In this document: positions 44,045-53,003 of the stretch, piece by piece
Layout: the number at the start of each line of letters is the position of its first letter
Numbering within the stretch: the first letter of the stretch is position 1
Source: an uncultured Oscillospiraceae bacterium
Lineage (GTDB): Bacteria > Bacillota > Clostridia > Oscillospirales > Oscillospiraceae
Reading direction: 5' to 3'
DNA: 64,000 bases
Assembly: GCA_934565415.1 (NCBI GenBank)
Contig: CAKTHQ010000001.1
Span: 1 to 64,000, forward strand
Made by a program: the position numbers and the translations under genes
Notes under the pieces: generated by a model
The model's input: only the letters and a program-made list of their open reading frames with translations
Told to the model about the DNA's origin: nothing
Database searches by the model: none

Positions 44045-44282
44045 GAGAGGCGATTACATAGCTTTCGCCGCCAAAGGAGAAGGTATCCCCATTCCGGAGC
44101 TTTTTGCCCCGCATGGTGCATTCTTCCCCATTAACGGTAACCTGGCCATCCAGAATCAGAGCCTTGGCCTCCCCGCCGGTGGCGGTAAGGGCGGCGTATT
44201 TGAGGGCGGCCTCCAGCTTGATAAACTCGGTTTCAATGGCGAGTTCCTTAGGGGCATCCTTCTTTTTGACTGTGACCTTCAT
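44031..44282 (-). CDS. yaaA: S4-domain RNA-binding protein YaaA (RlbA)
   Basis: 83 residues: a single S4 fold ([10 protein letters not shown]...VTVNGE) as in the small protein between dnaN and recF of Firmicutes, linked to ribosome assembly in B. subtilis. 14 nt after dnaN. Confidence 0.92.
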   Translation of the reverse strand: MKVTVKKKDAPKELAIETEFIKLEAALKYAALTATGGEAKALILDGQVTVNGEECTMRGKKLRNGDTFSFGGESYVIASHVSE

Positions 44283-44296
44283 TGTTTTTCCCCCTT

Positions 44297-45409
44297 TTAG
44301 CTGTTTTTGATCCGGACAGGCAGGACCATGTAGGCAAAGTCATATTTGTTGTCCGCCGGGGTCAGTACAATGGGGCTCAGGCCGTTGGTCAGCTCCAGGG
44401 TCACTTCCTCGCTGGGCACCGCCCGCAGGGCATCGATCAGGTAGCGGACATTAAAGCCAATCTCCGTTTCCTTGCCGTCGCCGGAGTAGGAGCACTTATC
44501 CTCGGCGGCGCCAATGGTGTTGCTGGTGCGCATCTGTACCTCCTGGTTGGAGAACAGGCACCGGACGGGACTCTTATTCTTTTCGGAGACAATCAGCCCC
44601 ACCCGCTCCACGCTGGAGGAAAGATCGGATACATTGGCAATGAGCTTAATGGGGCTGCCCGTAGGCACCACCCGGCGCCAATCCAAAAAGTCGCCTTCCA
44701 GCAGACGGCACACCAGGGTGGCGGAGCCCACCTGGAAGAGAATATGCTTGCTGCCCAGAAGGAAAGAGGCATTTTCGTCGGTATCCGTCAGAATTTTTTC
44801 CACTTCCTTCAGACTCTGGGCCGGAACCACGAAGTTCATCTCCCGGCCCAGGGGCTCTTCCGGATGGAAGGTTCTGCGGGCCAGCCGGAAACCGTCCACC
44901 GCAACGGTGGTAACGGCGGTATCGGAAACCTCAAACTTGACGCCATTGTGAATGGGCCGGGCCTGATTGTCCGCCACGGCAAAAATGGTGCCGGAAATCA
45001 GCTCCTTCAGCTTGTTCTGGGGAATCAGGATAGGCCGTCCGTCGTTGACATCCGGCAGCTCCGGGTAATCCTCCGCGTTTTCCGCGGAAATATTAAAGGA
45101 GGCAAAACCGGAGCGGATGGAAACCTTGTATTGGTTCTGGTCTACAACCACCGTCACCGGCCCTTCGGGCAGGCGGCGGATGATGTCACCAAAAAGCTTG
45201 GCGGGAAGAATACAGGAACCGGGCTCAACCACATCCGCATCGATGTCATAGGTAATGCCGGTTTCCATATTATAACCTGTCAAAGAAATTCCTTGACCGG
45301 CTCTGCACAGAATGCCCTCAATCAGGCTTAAACTGCTTTTTACGGCAACGGTTCTGGAAGCAATATTCAGGCCCTGCAGCAGCGCGTTTTTTTCACAGGT
45401 AAATCGCAT
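44297..45409 (-). CDS. dnaN: DNA polymerase III beta sliding clamp
   Basis: 370 residues, the three-domain clamp that dimerises around [17 protein letters not shown] is the family start and MVLPVRI the typical C-terminus. 265 nt separate it from dnaA, with DnaA-box-like repeats. Confidence 0.97.
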   Translation of the reverse strand: MRFTCEKNALLQGLNIASRTVAVKSSLSLIEGILCRAGQGISLTGYNMETGITYDIDADVVEPGSCILPAKLFGDIIRRLPEGPVTVVVDQNQYKVSIRSGFASFNISAENAEDYPELPDVNDGRPILIPQNKLKELISGTIFAVADNQARPIHNGVKFEVSDTAVTTVAVDGFRLARRTFHPEEPLGREMNFVVPAQSLKEVEKILTDTDENASFLLGSKHILFQVGSATLVCRLLEGDFLDWRRVVPTGSPIKLIANVSDLSSSVERVGLIVSEKNKSPVRCLFSNQEVQMRTSNTIGAAEDKCSYSGDGKETEIGFNVRYLIDALRAVPSEEVTLELTNGLSPIVLTPADNKYDFAYMVLPVRIKNS

Positions 45410-45529
45410 GGATCGTTTCCTTTCTCTTGATTATTTCAAATAATATATAAAAGAATAGCTTAATTTGTAGTAACAGGCGTAGTAGAGGAAATTTATGTGG
45501 AAAACCTGAAAACAAATTAGAGCCGCTCG

Positions 45530-45660
45530 CATTTTTTCTCCACAGGCAGGTGTGAAAAGATTTTCTTTTTTCCACAGGGGGTGTGAAGGAAATTTCGGTC
45601 TCCAAAAATTCCACAGGAAATCCTTCCACATTTCACAGGGGCTGTGGAGAAATTTCGGGG
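45530..45660. other. DnaA-box-like repeats in the dnaA-dnaN gap
   Basis: Read on the minus strand, three successive units of about 40 nt carry CACA then CTGTG: CTCCACAGCCCCTGTGAAA, TTCACACCCCCTGTGGAAA and TTCACACCTGCCTGTGGAGA. Two units start with CGAAATTTC. May be a second half of a bipartite origin or a leader element of dnaN. Confidence 0.5.
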
Positions 45661-45674
45661 TAAAAAAAGAGGCG

Positions 45675-46991
45675 TCACAGGCAGGCGTTGATATTCGCCG
45701 TAATGGTCTGAATATTCTCCTGCACGGTCTTGTCCCCATTCTTGATGGCGGTCTCCACCTTACGGATGGCATAAAGCACCGTGGAATGGTCCTTGGCAAA
45801 TTCCTTGCCGATGTCCGGCAGGGACAGATTTGTCAGCTTCCGGATCAGGTACATGGCGGTCTGCCTGGCTTCGGCCACACCCTTGTTTTTCAAAGTGCCC
45901 CGGAGCACCGTTTCGTCCACGGAGTAGAACTTGCATACCTGGCTGATAATGAGCGCCGGGGTGGGCAAAGCGTTCCCCTCGGATTTGAACATATCGTCGA
46001 TGGCTCTGGAAACATTGGGCAGGTCCAGAGGCATATTGTTCAGATCCCGGTAGGCCAGGATTTTCTTGACGGTGCCCTCCAGCTGCCGGACGTTGTTGGT
46101 TACGTTTACCGCAATGTAGTTGAGCACATCGTCGGAAAGGGTGAGCCCCAGGCTCTTGGCCTTGTTTTTCAGGATGGCCATTCTGGTTTCGTAATCCGGG
46201 GGCTGGATGTCGGCCAGGAGGCCCCATTCAAAACGGGTCCGCAGCCGGTCCTCCAGGGTGAGCATATCGCTGGGCTTCCGGTCGGAGGTCATAACGATCT
46301 GCTTGTGCTCCTCGTAGAGCTTGTTAAAGGTGTGGAAGAACTCCTCCTGGGTGGATTCTTTACCGGCGATAAACTGAATATCATCAATCAGGAACAGGTC
46401 GCTTTCCCGGTATTTGCTCCGGAATTCGATATTTTTGCCGTTGGCAATGGCGGCGATCAGCTCATTGGTGAACTCATCGCCCTTGATATATACAATGTTG
46501 GCATTGGGGTTCTGCTTCCGAATGCCGTTGGCAATGGCGTAAAGCAAATGGGTTTTGCCCACGCCGGCGGGGCCGTAGATGAACAGGGGGTTATACACCT
46601 GCCCGGGGGTTTTGGAAACGGCAATGGCTGCGGAATGGGCGAACCGGTTGGATGGGCCCACTACGAAATTCTCGAAGGAAAACTGGGGATTAAAATCCAT
46701 GGAGGTGGAGGCGGCCTTCCCCTTATTCAGATAGTTTTCCCGGGCTTTGTCGTCAAAAACCAAAAGCTTGGCGTCGGAATTGAAAATTTCCTTCAGGGCG
46801 TCCTGAATGTAGTCGGTACACCGGCGGCTGATGATGTCCCGGCGGAAGTCGGAGGGGGAATAGAGGATCAGGTTGTTCTCATTCAGCTCCACCACTTCCG
46901 CGTCATCGAACCAGGCCGACACCGTCACGGCCCCCAGCCGCTCCTCAATATAGTTCAGGATTTTCGCCCAGACATAGGCTGATGAATACAT
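45675..46991 (-). CDS. dnaA: Chromosomal replication initiator protein DnaA
   Basis: 438 residues: domain I (1-80), short linker, AAA+ domain with GPAGVGKTHLL (about 147-157), and C-terminal DNA-binding domain IV with AKDHSTVLYAIRKVE. GGAG lies about eight bases before the ATG. Its promoter contains a DnaA-box-like TTATCCCCA. Confidence 0.98.
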   Translation of the reverse strand: MYSSAYVWAKILNYIEERLGAVTVSAWFDDAEVVELNENNLILYSPSDFRRDIISRRCTDYIQDALKEIFNSDAKLLVFDDKARENYLNKGKAASTSMDFNPQFSFENFVVGPSNRFAHSAAIAVSKTPGQVYNPLFIYGPAGVGKTHLLYAIANGIRKQNPNANIVYIKGDEFTNELIAAIANGKNIEFRSKYRESDLFLIDDIQFIAGKESTQEEFFHTFNKLYEEHKQIVMTSDRKPSDMLTLEDRLRTRFEWGLLADIQPPDYETRMAILKNKAKSLGLTLSDDVLNYIAVNVTNNVRQLEGTVKKILAYRDLNNMPLDLPNVSRAIDDMFKSEGNALPTPALIISQVCKFYSVDETVLRGTLKNKGVAEARQTAMYLIRKLTNLSLPDIGKEFAKDHSTVLYAIRKVETAIKNGDKTVQENIQTITANINACL

Positions 46992-47215
46992 AATGGGCTC
47001 CTCTCTGTCTACCCCAATATCCCCGGGCGGGGCGAAAAATCAGGGCACAATATTTCATCCTGCATTATAGCATAGTTATCCCCAGATTACAAGCACTTTT
47101 CCACAGACTTTTTCACAGCCTGTGGAAAAGTTGCCATATTCCAGAACTGGAAACAATCCACAAAAAATCCCCGACTTTCCATGCGAAACTTTGCGATGCC
47201 AAAGGGGAAAAGGAC
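46992..47215. other. Probable replication origin region (oriC)
   Basis: The non-coding region upstream of dnaA holds DnaA-box-like TTATCCCCA (47076-47084), TTTTCCACA and TGTGGAAAA around a CTTTTCCACAG / CTGTGGAAAAG stem (about 47095-47128), and CAATCCACA (about 47154-47162), with A+T-rich flanks. Genes run leftward on its left and mainly rightward on its right. Perfect TTATCCACA boxes are absent here. Confidence 0.65.
47064..47092 (-). promoter_or_regulatory. dnaA promoter
   Basis: TTGTAA and TATAAT on the minus strand, 17-nt spacer. The DnaA-box-like TTATCCCCA (47076-47084) lies in the spacer, which would suit autorepression. Confidence 0.75.
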
Positions 47216-47244
47216 TTGACCCCTTTTGCGGGGTATGCTATCAT
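47216..47244 (+). promoter_or_regulatory. Promoter of the YitT-family gene
   Basis: TTGACC and TATCAT with a 17-nt spacer; leader about 110 nt. Confidence 0.65.
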
Positions 47245-47360
47245 AAGTAATCAAAAAGGTCTGTCATTGTAAACCGTTGGCCGGAAGGCCCGGCGGTTTG
47301 CAGCGGCACTGTTTTTTTAATCAACGAAATAGAAGAGAATATTGGAAAAAGGACAGGAAA

Positions 47361-48281
47361 ATGCGTACTTTCAGAAGAGTATGGACCTATTTTGTCATTG
47401 CTTTGGTGGCTATGGCGGCAGCCCTCAACTATGAGCTGTTTGTCTTCCCCAATTCCTTCGCCCCCTCGGGGATCAACGGCGTCTGCACCATGATCCAGTA
47501 CCTGAGCGGCATCAGCGTGGGCTATATGAGCCTGCTCATCAACATCCCGCTGGCGCTGATCGTCTATTTTAAGGTCAGCAAGCCCATTGCTCTGCGGAGC
47601 ATGGTGTATGTGGTGGTGTTCTCCCTGGGGCTGCTGATTCTGGACAAGGTGGACCTTTCTGCCATTGCCTATTCCACGAAAAACGGCACCAGCCGGATTT
47701 TGGGACCTCTGACGGCCGGTATCATCATGGGTTATGTCTACTCCGTTTTGATGAAGGCCAGCGCCTATACGGGCGGCACCGATTTTGTAGCGGCCATCAT
47801 CCATGCAAAAAACCCGGAAAAAAGCGTCTTCGGCCTTTCTTTTATTATGAATGCCTGCGTGGCCGTTGCCAGCTACTTTGTATATGATTACAAAATGGAG
47901 CCGGTGCTATTGTGCATTCTCTACAGCTTTGCCTCCTCCAATATGGCAGAGCGTTTTTTGCGGAACGGCCGCAGCGCCGTCCGGTTTGAAATCGTTACCA
48001 ACTACCCTACGGAAATCAGCCGGGAAATTATCCAGAAGCTCCACCATACGGCTACCGTGTTCCCGGCCAGGGGAATGTACAACGGCAAAGAAGTGGATAT
48101 TGTGATGTGCGTTGTGAACAATACCCAGGTGGCGGCCCTTTCAAACATCGTAGAGAGCTACCCCCATACCTTTGCCATCATGAGCCAGGTCAACCAGGTT
48201 ATGGGCAACTTCCGCCACTATTCCAAGGAGGGCCAGGAAGTGGTTCCCGTTCTGGACCAGGGTGACGGAAAGACGATTTAA
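47361..48281 (+). CDS. YitT-family membrane protein (DUF161 + DUF2179)
   Basis: 306 residues. About five transmembrane helices in the first 190 residues (with NSFAPSGINGV and AYTGGTDF, typical of YitT proteins), then a C-terminal DUF2179 domain (about 215-300). Possibly a transporter; function unknown in the family. First rightward gene after the origin. Many Firmicutes have rpmH-rnpA-yidC here; those genes are not in this window. Confidence 0.85.
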   Translation: MRTFRRVWTYFVIALVAMAAALNYELFVFPNSFAPSGINGVCTMIQYLSGISVGYMSLLINIPLALIVYFKVSKPIALRSMVYVVVFSLGLLILDKVDLSAIAYSTKNGTSRILGPLTAGIIMGYVYSVLMKASAYTGGTDFVAAIIHAKNPEKSVFGLSFIMNACVAVASYFVYDYKMEPVLLCILYSFASSNMAERFLRNGRSAVRFEIVTNYPTEISREIIQKLHHTATVFPARGMYNGKEVDIVMCVVNNTQVAALSNIVESYPHTFAIMSQVNQVMGNFRHYSKEGQEVVPVLDQGDGKTI

Positions 48282-48342
48282 CCCCTTTGTTATTCCATAA
48301 AATAAATATACAAATGCTTTTATTTGAGGAGGAACGTGTATC

Positions 48343-49848
48343 ATGGCGTATTACTATCCCGAACCCAGCCACACCTTCAGTGAGTACCTTTTGGTGCCCG
48401 GCTACACATCTGAGGAGTGCATCCCCGACCGGGTCAGTCTGAGGACCCCCTTGGTCAAGTTCCGGAAGGGCCAGGAAGAGCCGGCCATTTCCCTGAATAT
48501 TCCCCTGACCTCTGCCGTGATGCAGTCCGTCTCCAATGACACGCTGGCCATTGCCCTTGCCAAGGAAGGCGGCATCAGCTTTATTTACGGCTCCCAGTCC
48601 ATCGAAAATCAGGCCGCCATGGTTTCCAGAGTCAAGCACCACAAGGCCGGCTTTGTGACCTCCGCCTCCAACCTGACCCCGGAAAACACCCTGGCGGATG
48701 TGCTGGCATTGAAAGCCAAGAACGGCTTCTCCACCGTGGCCATTACCGACGACGGTACCGCCAACGGCCGCCTTTTGGGCATCGTTTCCAGCCGGGACTA
48801 CCGGGTCAGCCGGATGGACCCCGGCGACAAGGTTTCTACCTTCATGACTCCCCGGGAGAAGCTGATTACCGCTCCCGCAGAGACCACCCTGAAGGAAGCC
48901 AACGACATCATCTGGGCCAACAAGCTGAACAGCCTGCCCATTGTGGATGAAAATGACCATCTGCTGTATTTCGTATTCCGGAAGGACTACGCCTCCCATA
49001 AGGCCAACCCCCTGGAGCTGCTGGATAACAAAAAGCGGTACCTGGTAGGCGCCGGCATCAACACCCGGGACTATGAGACCCGGATCCCCGCCCTGCTGGA
49101 GGCCGGTGTGGATGTGCTGGTCATCGATTCCTCCGAGGGCTACACCTGCTGGCAGAAGAAGACCATCGAATGGGTCCGGAAGACCTACGGCGACACCGTG
49201 AAAATCGGCGCCGGCAACGTGGTGGACCGGGACGGCTTCCGGTTCCTGGCCGAGGCCGGTGCGGACTTTGTAAAGGTAGGTATCGGCGGCGGCTCCATCT
49301 GCATCACCCGGGAGACCAAGGGCATCGGCCGTGGCCAGGCCACCGCCCTGATCGAAGTGGCGGCAGCCAGAGACCAGTATTTCCAGGAAACCGGCGTGTA
49401 TGTGCCCATTTGCTCCGACGGCGGCATTGTCCACGACTACCACATGACCCTTGCCCTGGCCATGGGCGCGGACTTCTTGATGCTGGGCCGGTACTTTGCC
49501 CGCTTCGACGAGGGCCCCACCCCCAAGATTATGGTCAACGGCGCTTACATGAAGGAGTACTGGGGCGAAGGAAGCAACCGGGCCCGGAACTGGCAGCGCT
49601 ACGATCTGGGCGGCGCTACCAAGCTGAGCTTTGAAGAGGGCGTAGACAGCTATGTCACCTACGCCGGTCCCCTCCACGATAATGTGGAAGCCTCCCTCTA
49701 CAAGGTCCGCTCCACCATGTGCAACGTAGGCGTGACCAACATTCCCGACCTGCAGCGGGACGCCAAGCTGACCCTGGTCTCCTCCGTCTCCATCGTGGAA
49801 GGCGGATACCACGATGTGACCTTGCGGTCCTCCAGCCAGGTGAAGTAA
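48343..49848 (+). CDS. guaB: IMP dehydrogenase, Tritrichomonas-like type
   Basis: It oxidises IMP to XMP, the first committed step to GMP. 501 residues: TIM barrel interrupted by two CBS domains (about 110-220). C320 in [13 protein letters not shown] is the catalytic cysteine, RNWQRYD in the mobile flap holds the Arg-Tyr pair. The CITRE active-site loop, the flap and the C-terminus resemble, from memory, the Tritrichomonas foetus enzyme more than the usual bacterial CTTR form of about 485 residues. AGGAGG precedes the ATG. Followed by a bidirectional terminator. Confidence 0.95.
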   Translation: MAYYYPEPSHTFSEYLLVPGYTSEECIPDRVSLRTPLVKFRKGQEEPAISLNIPLTSAVMQSVSNDTLAIALAKEGGISFIYGSQSIENQAAMVSRVKHHKAGFVTSASNLTPENTLADVLALKAKNGFSTVAITDDGTANGRLLGIVSSRDYRVSRMDPGDKVSTFMTPREKLITAPAETTLKEANDIIWANKLNSLPIVDENDHLLYFVFRKDYASHKANPLELLDNKKRYLVGAGINTRDYETRIPALLEAGVDVLVIDSSEGYTCWQKKTIEWVRKTYGDTVKIGAGNVVDRDGFRFLAEAGADFVKVGIGGGSICITRETKGIGRGQATALIEVAAARDQYFQETGVYVPICSDGGIVHDYHMTLALAMGADFLMLGRYFARFDEGPTPKIMVNGAYMKEYWGEGSNRARNWQRYDLGGATKLSFEEGVDSYVTYAGPLHDNVEASLYKVRSTMCNVGVTNIPDLQRDAKLTLVSSVSIVEGGYHDVTLRSSSQVK

Positions 49849-49853
49849 AAAAG

Positions 49854-49896
49854 AAAACCCCAGGCCTTGCGGCAATGCAGGGCCTGGGGTTTTGTA
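49854..49896. terminator. Bidirectional terminator between guaB and the lipoprotein gene
   Basis: AAAACCCCAGGCC and GGCCTGGGGTTTT form a strong stem with T runs on both strands. Confidence 0.85.
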
Positions 49897-49911
49897 ATAG
49901 AAGTTGTAAAA

Positions 49912-50316
49912 TTACCCCTCCGTATACGGCATATTCATATCCATGGTGTCCTTTTGCGTTACTTCTACCACCTGGCTTCCCTGGCAGGCGGCCTGGACGG
50001 TGCGGACCTGCACCAGGATGGTGGGGTTGGCGTAGGAGAAGGAAACGTTGGCTTCTCCGTCACCGGTGGCGGAGAAGGTGTAGACGATGCTGCCGTCCTT
50101 GGCGGTTTCCTGGCTGGAAAGGGTGATGGGGGCGCTGTCGGAAATGCTTACATCCCAATGGTAGTCGGCGCCCTTGTCCTGGGGCAGGGTGACCACCAAA
50201 AGCCCGTCTTTTTTGATGACCCAGCTGGCATCCGGGTCCAAGGGAGCCGCTTTTTTCCCACAGGCGGAGAAAAGGGCCAGGAGCACCAGGCACAGGGCAA
50301 ACATTCTTTTTTTCAT
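49912..50316 (-). CDS. Small lipoprotein of unknown function
   Basis: 134 residues from the ATG at 50316 with GAGG nine bases ahead. Signal peptide with a lipobox-like LFSAC (C about 18) predicts a diacylglyceryl-anchored protein. The mature part is all-beta in appearance (VVTLPQDKGADYHWDVSI, ITLSSQE, ANVSFSY). The layout loosely recalls chagasin-type I42 protease inhibitors, but the key loops cannot be confirmed. Confidence 0.65.
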   Translation of the reverse strand: MKKRMFALCLVLLALFSACGKKAAPLDPDASWVIKKDGLLVVTLPQDKGADYHWDVSISDSAPITLSSQETAKDGSIVYTFSATGDGEANVSFSYANPTILVQVRTVQAACQGSQVVEVTQKDTMDMNMPYTEG

Positions 50317-50397
50317 GGGAGAGTACCTCACAATTATTTTTGTTTATTCTATCATACAAAGTGTGACAAAAAGTGTACAAAGGATGAAATTTCCCTC

Positions 50398-50426
50398 TTG
50401 TGAAATCTACAAAAATATACTATAAT
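50398..50426 (+). promoter_or_regulatory. comEB-rrf2 promoter
   Basis: TTGTGA and a perfect TATAAT, 17-nt spacer. Confidence 0.75.
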
Positions 50427-50455
50427 AGTAGGAAAAAAGCAAGGAGGAATCTGCC

Positions 50456-50959
50456 TTGAAGCGGGAAGACTATATCAGCTGGGACGAGTATTTTATGGGC
50501 ATTGCCATGCTGGCGGCTATGCGGAGCAAGGATCCCAATACCCAGGTAGGGGCCTGCATTGTGTCCCCGGATAATATCATTCTGTCCACCGGTTACAACG
50601 GGATGCCCAAGGGCTGTTCCGATGACATCTACCCCTGGGACCGGGAGGGGGCGGAAACCAAGTATCCCTATGTGGTCCATGCGGAACTGAATGCCATTCT
50701 CAATGCCCACGGACGGAATTTGCAGGGCAGCCGACTGTTTGTGGCCCTGTTTCCCTGCAATGAGTGCGCCAAGGCCATTATCCAGAGCGGCGTAAAAGAG
50801 GTACTGTATCTGTCCGACAAGTACGCCGATTCCATGGCCACTCTGGCCTCCAAACGGATGATGGATTCCGCCGGGGTCAAATACACCCGGCTTCGGCCCA
50901 GACTGAAAACCATTACCCTGGATTTTGTGCCGGAGGAAGAAAGGAAGGACGGCAGATGA
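50456..50959 (+). CDS. comEB: Deoxycytidylate deaminase (ComEB)
   Basis: It deaminates dCMP to dUMP for dTTP synthesis. 167 residues from a TTG with AAGGAGG at 50441-50447. HAELNAIL is the zinc/proton-shuttle motif and PCNECAKAI gives the two zinc cysteines. Its stop overlaps the start of the Rrf2 gene. Confidence 0.94.
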   Translation: MKREDYISWDEYFMGIAMLAAMRSKDPNTQVGACIVSPDNIILSTGYNGMPKGCSDDIYPWDREGAETKYPYVVHAELNAILNAHGRNLQGSRLFVALFPCNECAKAIIQSGVKEVLYLSDKYADSMATLASKRMMDSAGVKYTRLRPRLKTITLDFVPEEERKDGR

Positions 50960-51390
50960 TTTCTACAAGAGGAAGATATGCCCTGCGCATGATGCTGGAC
51001 CTGGCCCAGAACCAGGGGGAAGGGGTCGTGGCCCTGCGGGACATTGCCGAGCGTCAGGAAATTTCCAAAAAATATCTGGAGCAGATTATCCCGGTGCTGA
51101 ACCGGGCGGGGCTGCTGCAAACCACCCGGGGTGTCCAGGGCGGCTACCGGCTGACCCGGCGGCCGGAGGAGTACACGGTGTGGGACATTTTAAAAACCAC
51201 CGAGGCGGGGCTGAGCAGCGTGGCCTGCCTGGAGCCCGGCGCCCCCCTGTGCAATCGTCAGGCGGGGTGCCTGACAAAGCCCGTCTGGGAGGGCCTGGAC
51301 CGGGTGGTGCAGGAATACCTGAAGGGCATCACCCTCCAGGACATTCTGGACCACCGGCAAAGCGCCGTGGGGAATGACTATATTATCTGA
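50956..51390 (+). CDS. Rrf2-family transcriptional regulator, IscR-like
   Basis: 144 residues. N-terminal winged helix (MISTRGRYALRMMLDLA...ISKKYLEQIIPVL). Three cysteines at about C95, C103 and C108 (ACLEPGAPLCNRQAGC) match the [2Fe-2S] ligands of IscR. Probably senses Fe-S status. No isc or suf genes are next to it, so its targets are elsewhere. Coupled to comEB by an ATGA overlap. Confidence 0.92.
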   Translation: MISTRGRYALRMMLDLAQNQGEGVVALRDIAERQEISKKYLEQIIPVLNRAGLLQTTRGVQGGYRLTRRPEEYTVWDILKTTEAGLSSVACLEPGAPLCNRQAGCLTKPVWEGLDRVVQEYLKGITLQDILDHRQSAVGNDYII

Positions 51391-51395
51391 ATAAC

Positions 51396-51425
51396 TTCGC
51401 CCCTGCTCGTGTGAGCAGGGGCGAA
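51396..51425. terminator. Terminator between rrf2 and galE
   Basis: TTCGCCCCTGCTC and GAGCAGGGGCGAA form a perfect 13-bp stem with a four-base loop; no strong T run on either side. Confidence 0.6.
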
Positions 51426-51441
51426 TGCCTTATTTGGTGCC

Positions 51442-52458
51442 TTATTCCCCGTATCCCTGGGGGTTTTTGGTCTGCCAGTTCCAGGAATCCCGGCACATAT
51501 CGGCCAGGGTTTCCCGGGCGGTCCAGCCCAGGATTTCCTTGCTCTTGGTGGGGTCTGCGTAGCAGGTGGCGATGTCGCCGGGGCGGCGGCCTGCGATTTT
51601 GTAGGGGACCTTCACCTGGTTGACTTCCACAAAGGTATGCACCATGTCCAGCACGCTGTAGCCGATGCCGGTGCCCAGGTTGAAGATTTCGGTGCCCTTG
51701 TGCCCGGTGGTGTACTTGACGGCGGCCACATGGCCCTTGGCCAGGTCCACCACATGGATGTAGTCCCGGACGCCGGTGCCGTCGTGGGTGGGGTAGTCGT
51801 TGCCGTAAACGCTGAGCATTTCCCGGCGGCCGATGGCCACCTGGGTGATGTAGGGCATCAGGTTGTTGGGAATGCCTCTGGGGTCCTCGCCCATGAGGCC
51901 GGACTTGTGGGCACCGATGGGGTTAAAGTACCGCAGCAGGGTTACGGACCAATCGGGGTCCGCATGGGAAATGCCGGAGAGAATCTGCTCGGTCATGTAT
52001 TTGGTCCAGCCGTAGGGATTGGTGCAGCCGCCTGTCCGGCTGGTTTCCTTCAGGGGCATTTCGTTATCCGCGGTGTATACCGTGGCGGAGGAGGAGAAGA
52101 TGATGTTCTTCATGCCCACCTCTTTCATGACCTTGGTCAGCACCAGAGTGGTGTTCAAGTTGTTGTCGTAGTATTCCCAGGGCTTTGCCACGCTTTCGCC
52201 TACGGCCTTCAGGCCCGCAAAGTGAATGACGCAGGAAATGCCGTTCTCCCGGAAAATTTTCCGGAGCAGCGCCTCGTCCCGCACATCGCCTTCGTAGAAG
52301 GTGACGCTCTTTCCGGTGATTTCCTCCACCCGCTTCAGGCTTACCGGGTTGGCATTTACCAGGTTGTCGATGACCACGACCCCGTAGCCGCTGTTTAATA
52401 GCTCCACACAGGTATGGGAGCCGATATATCCGGCACCGCCGGTAACCAGAACGTTCAT
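51442..52458 (-). CDS. galE: UDP-glucose 4-epimerase
   Basis: It interconverts UDP-glucose and UDP-galactose for galactose use and envelope sugars. 338 residues. GGAGYIGSH (7-15) binds NAD; SSSATVY and YGWTKYM (YxxxK) hold the catalytic Ser/Thr, Tyr and Lys. GAGGAGG precedes the ATG; promoter at 52492-52520. Confidence 0.97.
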   Translation of the reverse strand: MNVLVTGGAGYIGSHTCVELLNSGYGVVVIDNLVNANPVSLKRVEEITGKSVTFYEGDVRDEALLRKIFRENGISCVIHFAGLKAVGESVAKPWEYYDNNLNTTLVLTKVMKEVGMKNIIFSSSATVYTADNEMPLKETSRTGGCTNPYGWTKYMTEQILSGISHADPDWSVTLLRYFNPIGAHKSGLMGEDPRGIPNNLMPYITQVAIGRREMLSVYGNDYPTHDGTGVRDYIHVVDLAKGHVAAVKYTTGHKGTEIFNLGTGIGYSVLDMVHTFVEVNQVKVPYKIAGRRPGDIATCYADPTKSKEILGWTARETLADMCRDSWNWQTKNPQGYGE

Positions 52459-52491
52459 ATCACAGCCTCCTCAATTCTTTCGGATGGGCCT

Positions 52492-52520
52492 ATTTTAGTA
52501 CAGGTTTTCTCAAAATGCAA
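52492..52520 (-). promoter_or_regulatory. galE promoter
   Basis: TTGCAT and TAAAAT on the minus strand, 17-nt spacer. Confidence 0.65.
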
Positions 52521-52663
52521 TCCTTCTTTTGTAAAATCCGCGGAAAAAGGGGAAAAGCGACAGGCATTTCAGCAGGGCGGCCATAGGAAACGGATATAAA
52601 GGGCAGCCTTGGGCCCCCGCCCGATTCTGCCCGGGAAGGAATTGGGAAAACCGGAAAATTCTG

Positions 52664-52692
52664 TTGACAAAAAAGATTACAAGTGGTATCAT
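52664..52692 (+). promoter_or_regulatory. Promoter of the surface protein gene, with 11-bp direct repeats
   Basis: Perfect TTGACA and TATCAT with a 17-nt spacer. GGTATCATAAT, GGTATCATTTT and GGTATG start at 52685, 52696 and 52707, an 11-bp period covering the -10 and start site. Confidence 0.75.
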
Positions 52693-52698
52693 AATGGT

Positions 52699-53003
52699 AT
52701 CATTTTGGTATGTTCTGCCCTTTTGCACCTTTTTTCCGAAAAAACAGGCGCTTTTCGCGGAAAAGCGAAAGAACAGAGCGACAACAAATGGTAATGCGCT
52801 GCATTTTTCAAAAGGCGAAACTCGCCGGAAGAAAGAGCAAACCCAAGGATATTTTTTGAAAATGTCATTTTGTTACCAAAAGAATCCAATGGGGTGCAGC
52901 GAAAGCAGCTTCTGTGGCTCTGGGAATGCGTGGCCATAGGGGGGACTCCGTGCGGCGCATTCCGAAAGTACATAAAATCAATCAGGAAAGAAGGATGATT
53001 TTT
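52699..53003 (+). promoter_or_regulatory. Long structured 5' leader of the surface protein gene
   Basis: About 300 nt without a gene. Stems: CGCTTTTC / GAAAAGCG (52749-52767); CGCTGCA / TGCAGCG (52797-52901) enclosing TTTTCAAAA / TTTTGAAAA and GGCGA / TCGCC; GGAATGCG / CGCATTCC (52923-52963). No known riboswitch consensus was recognised. Confidence 0.5.

Noticed and set aside
52699..53003. c-di-GMP (GEMM) riboswitch in the surface protein leader
   Set aside because: GCAAACC occurs, but the GNRA loop and the downstream GACGCAAAGCC-type core in the right order are missing.
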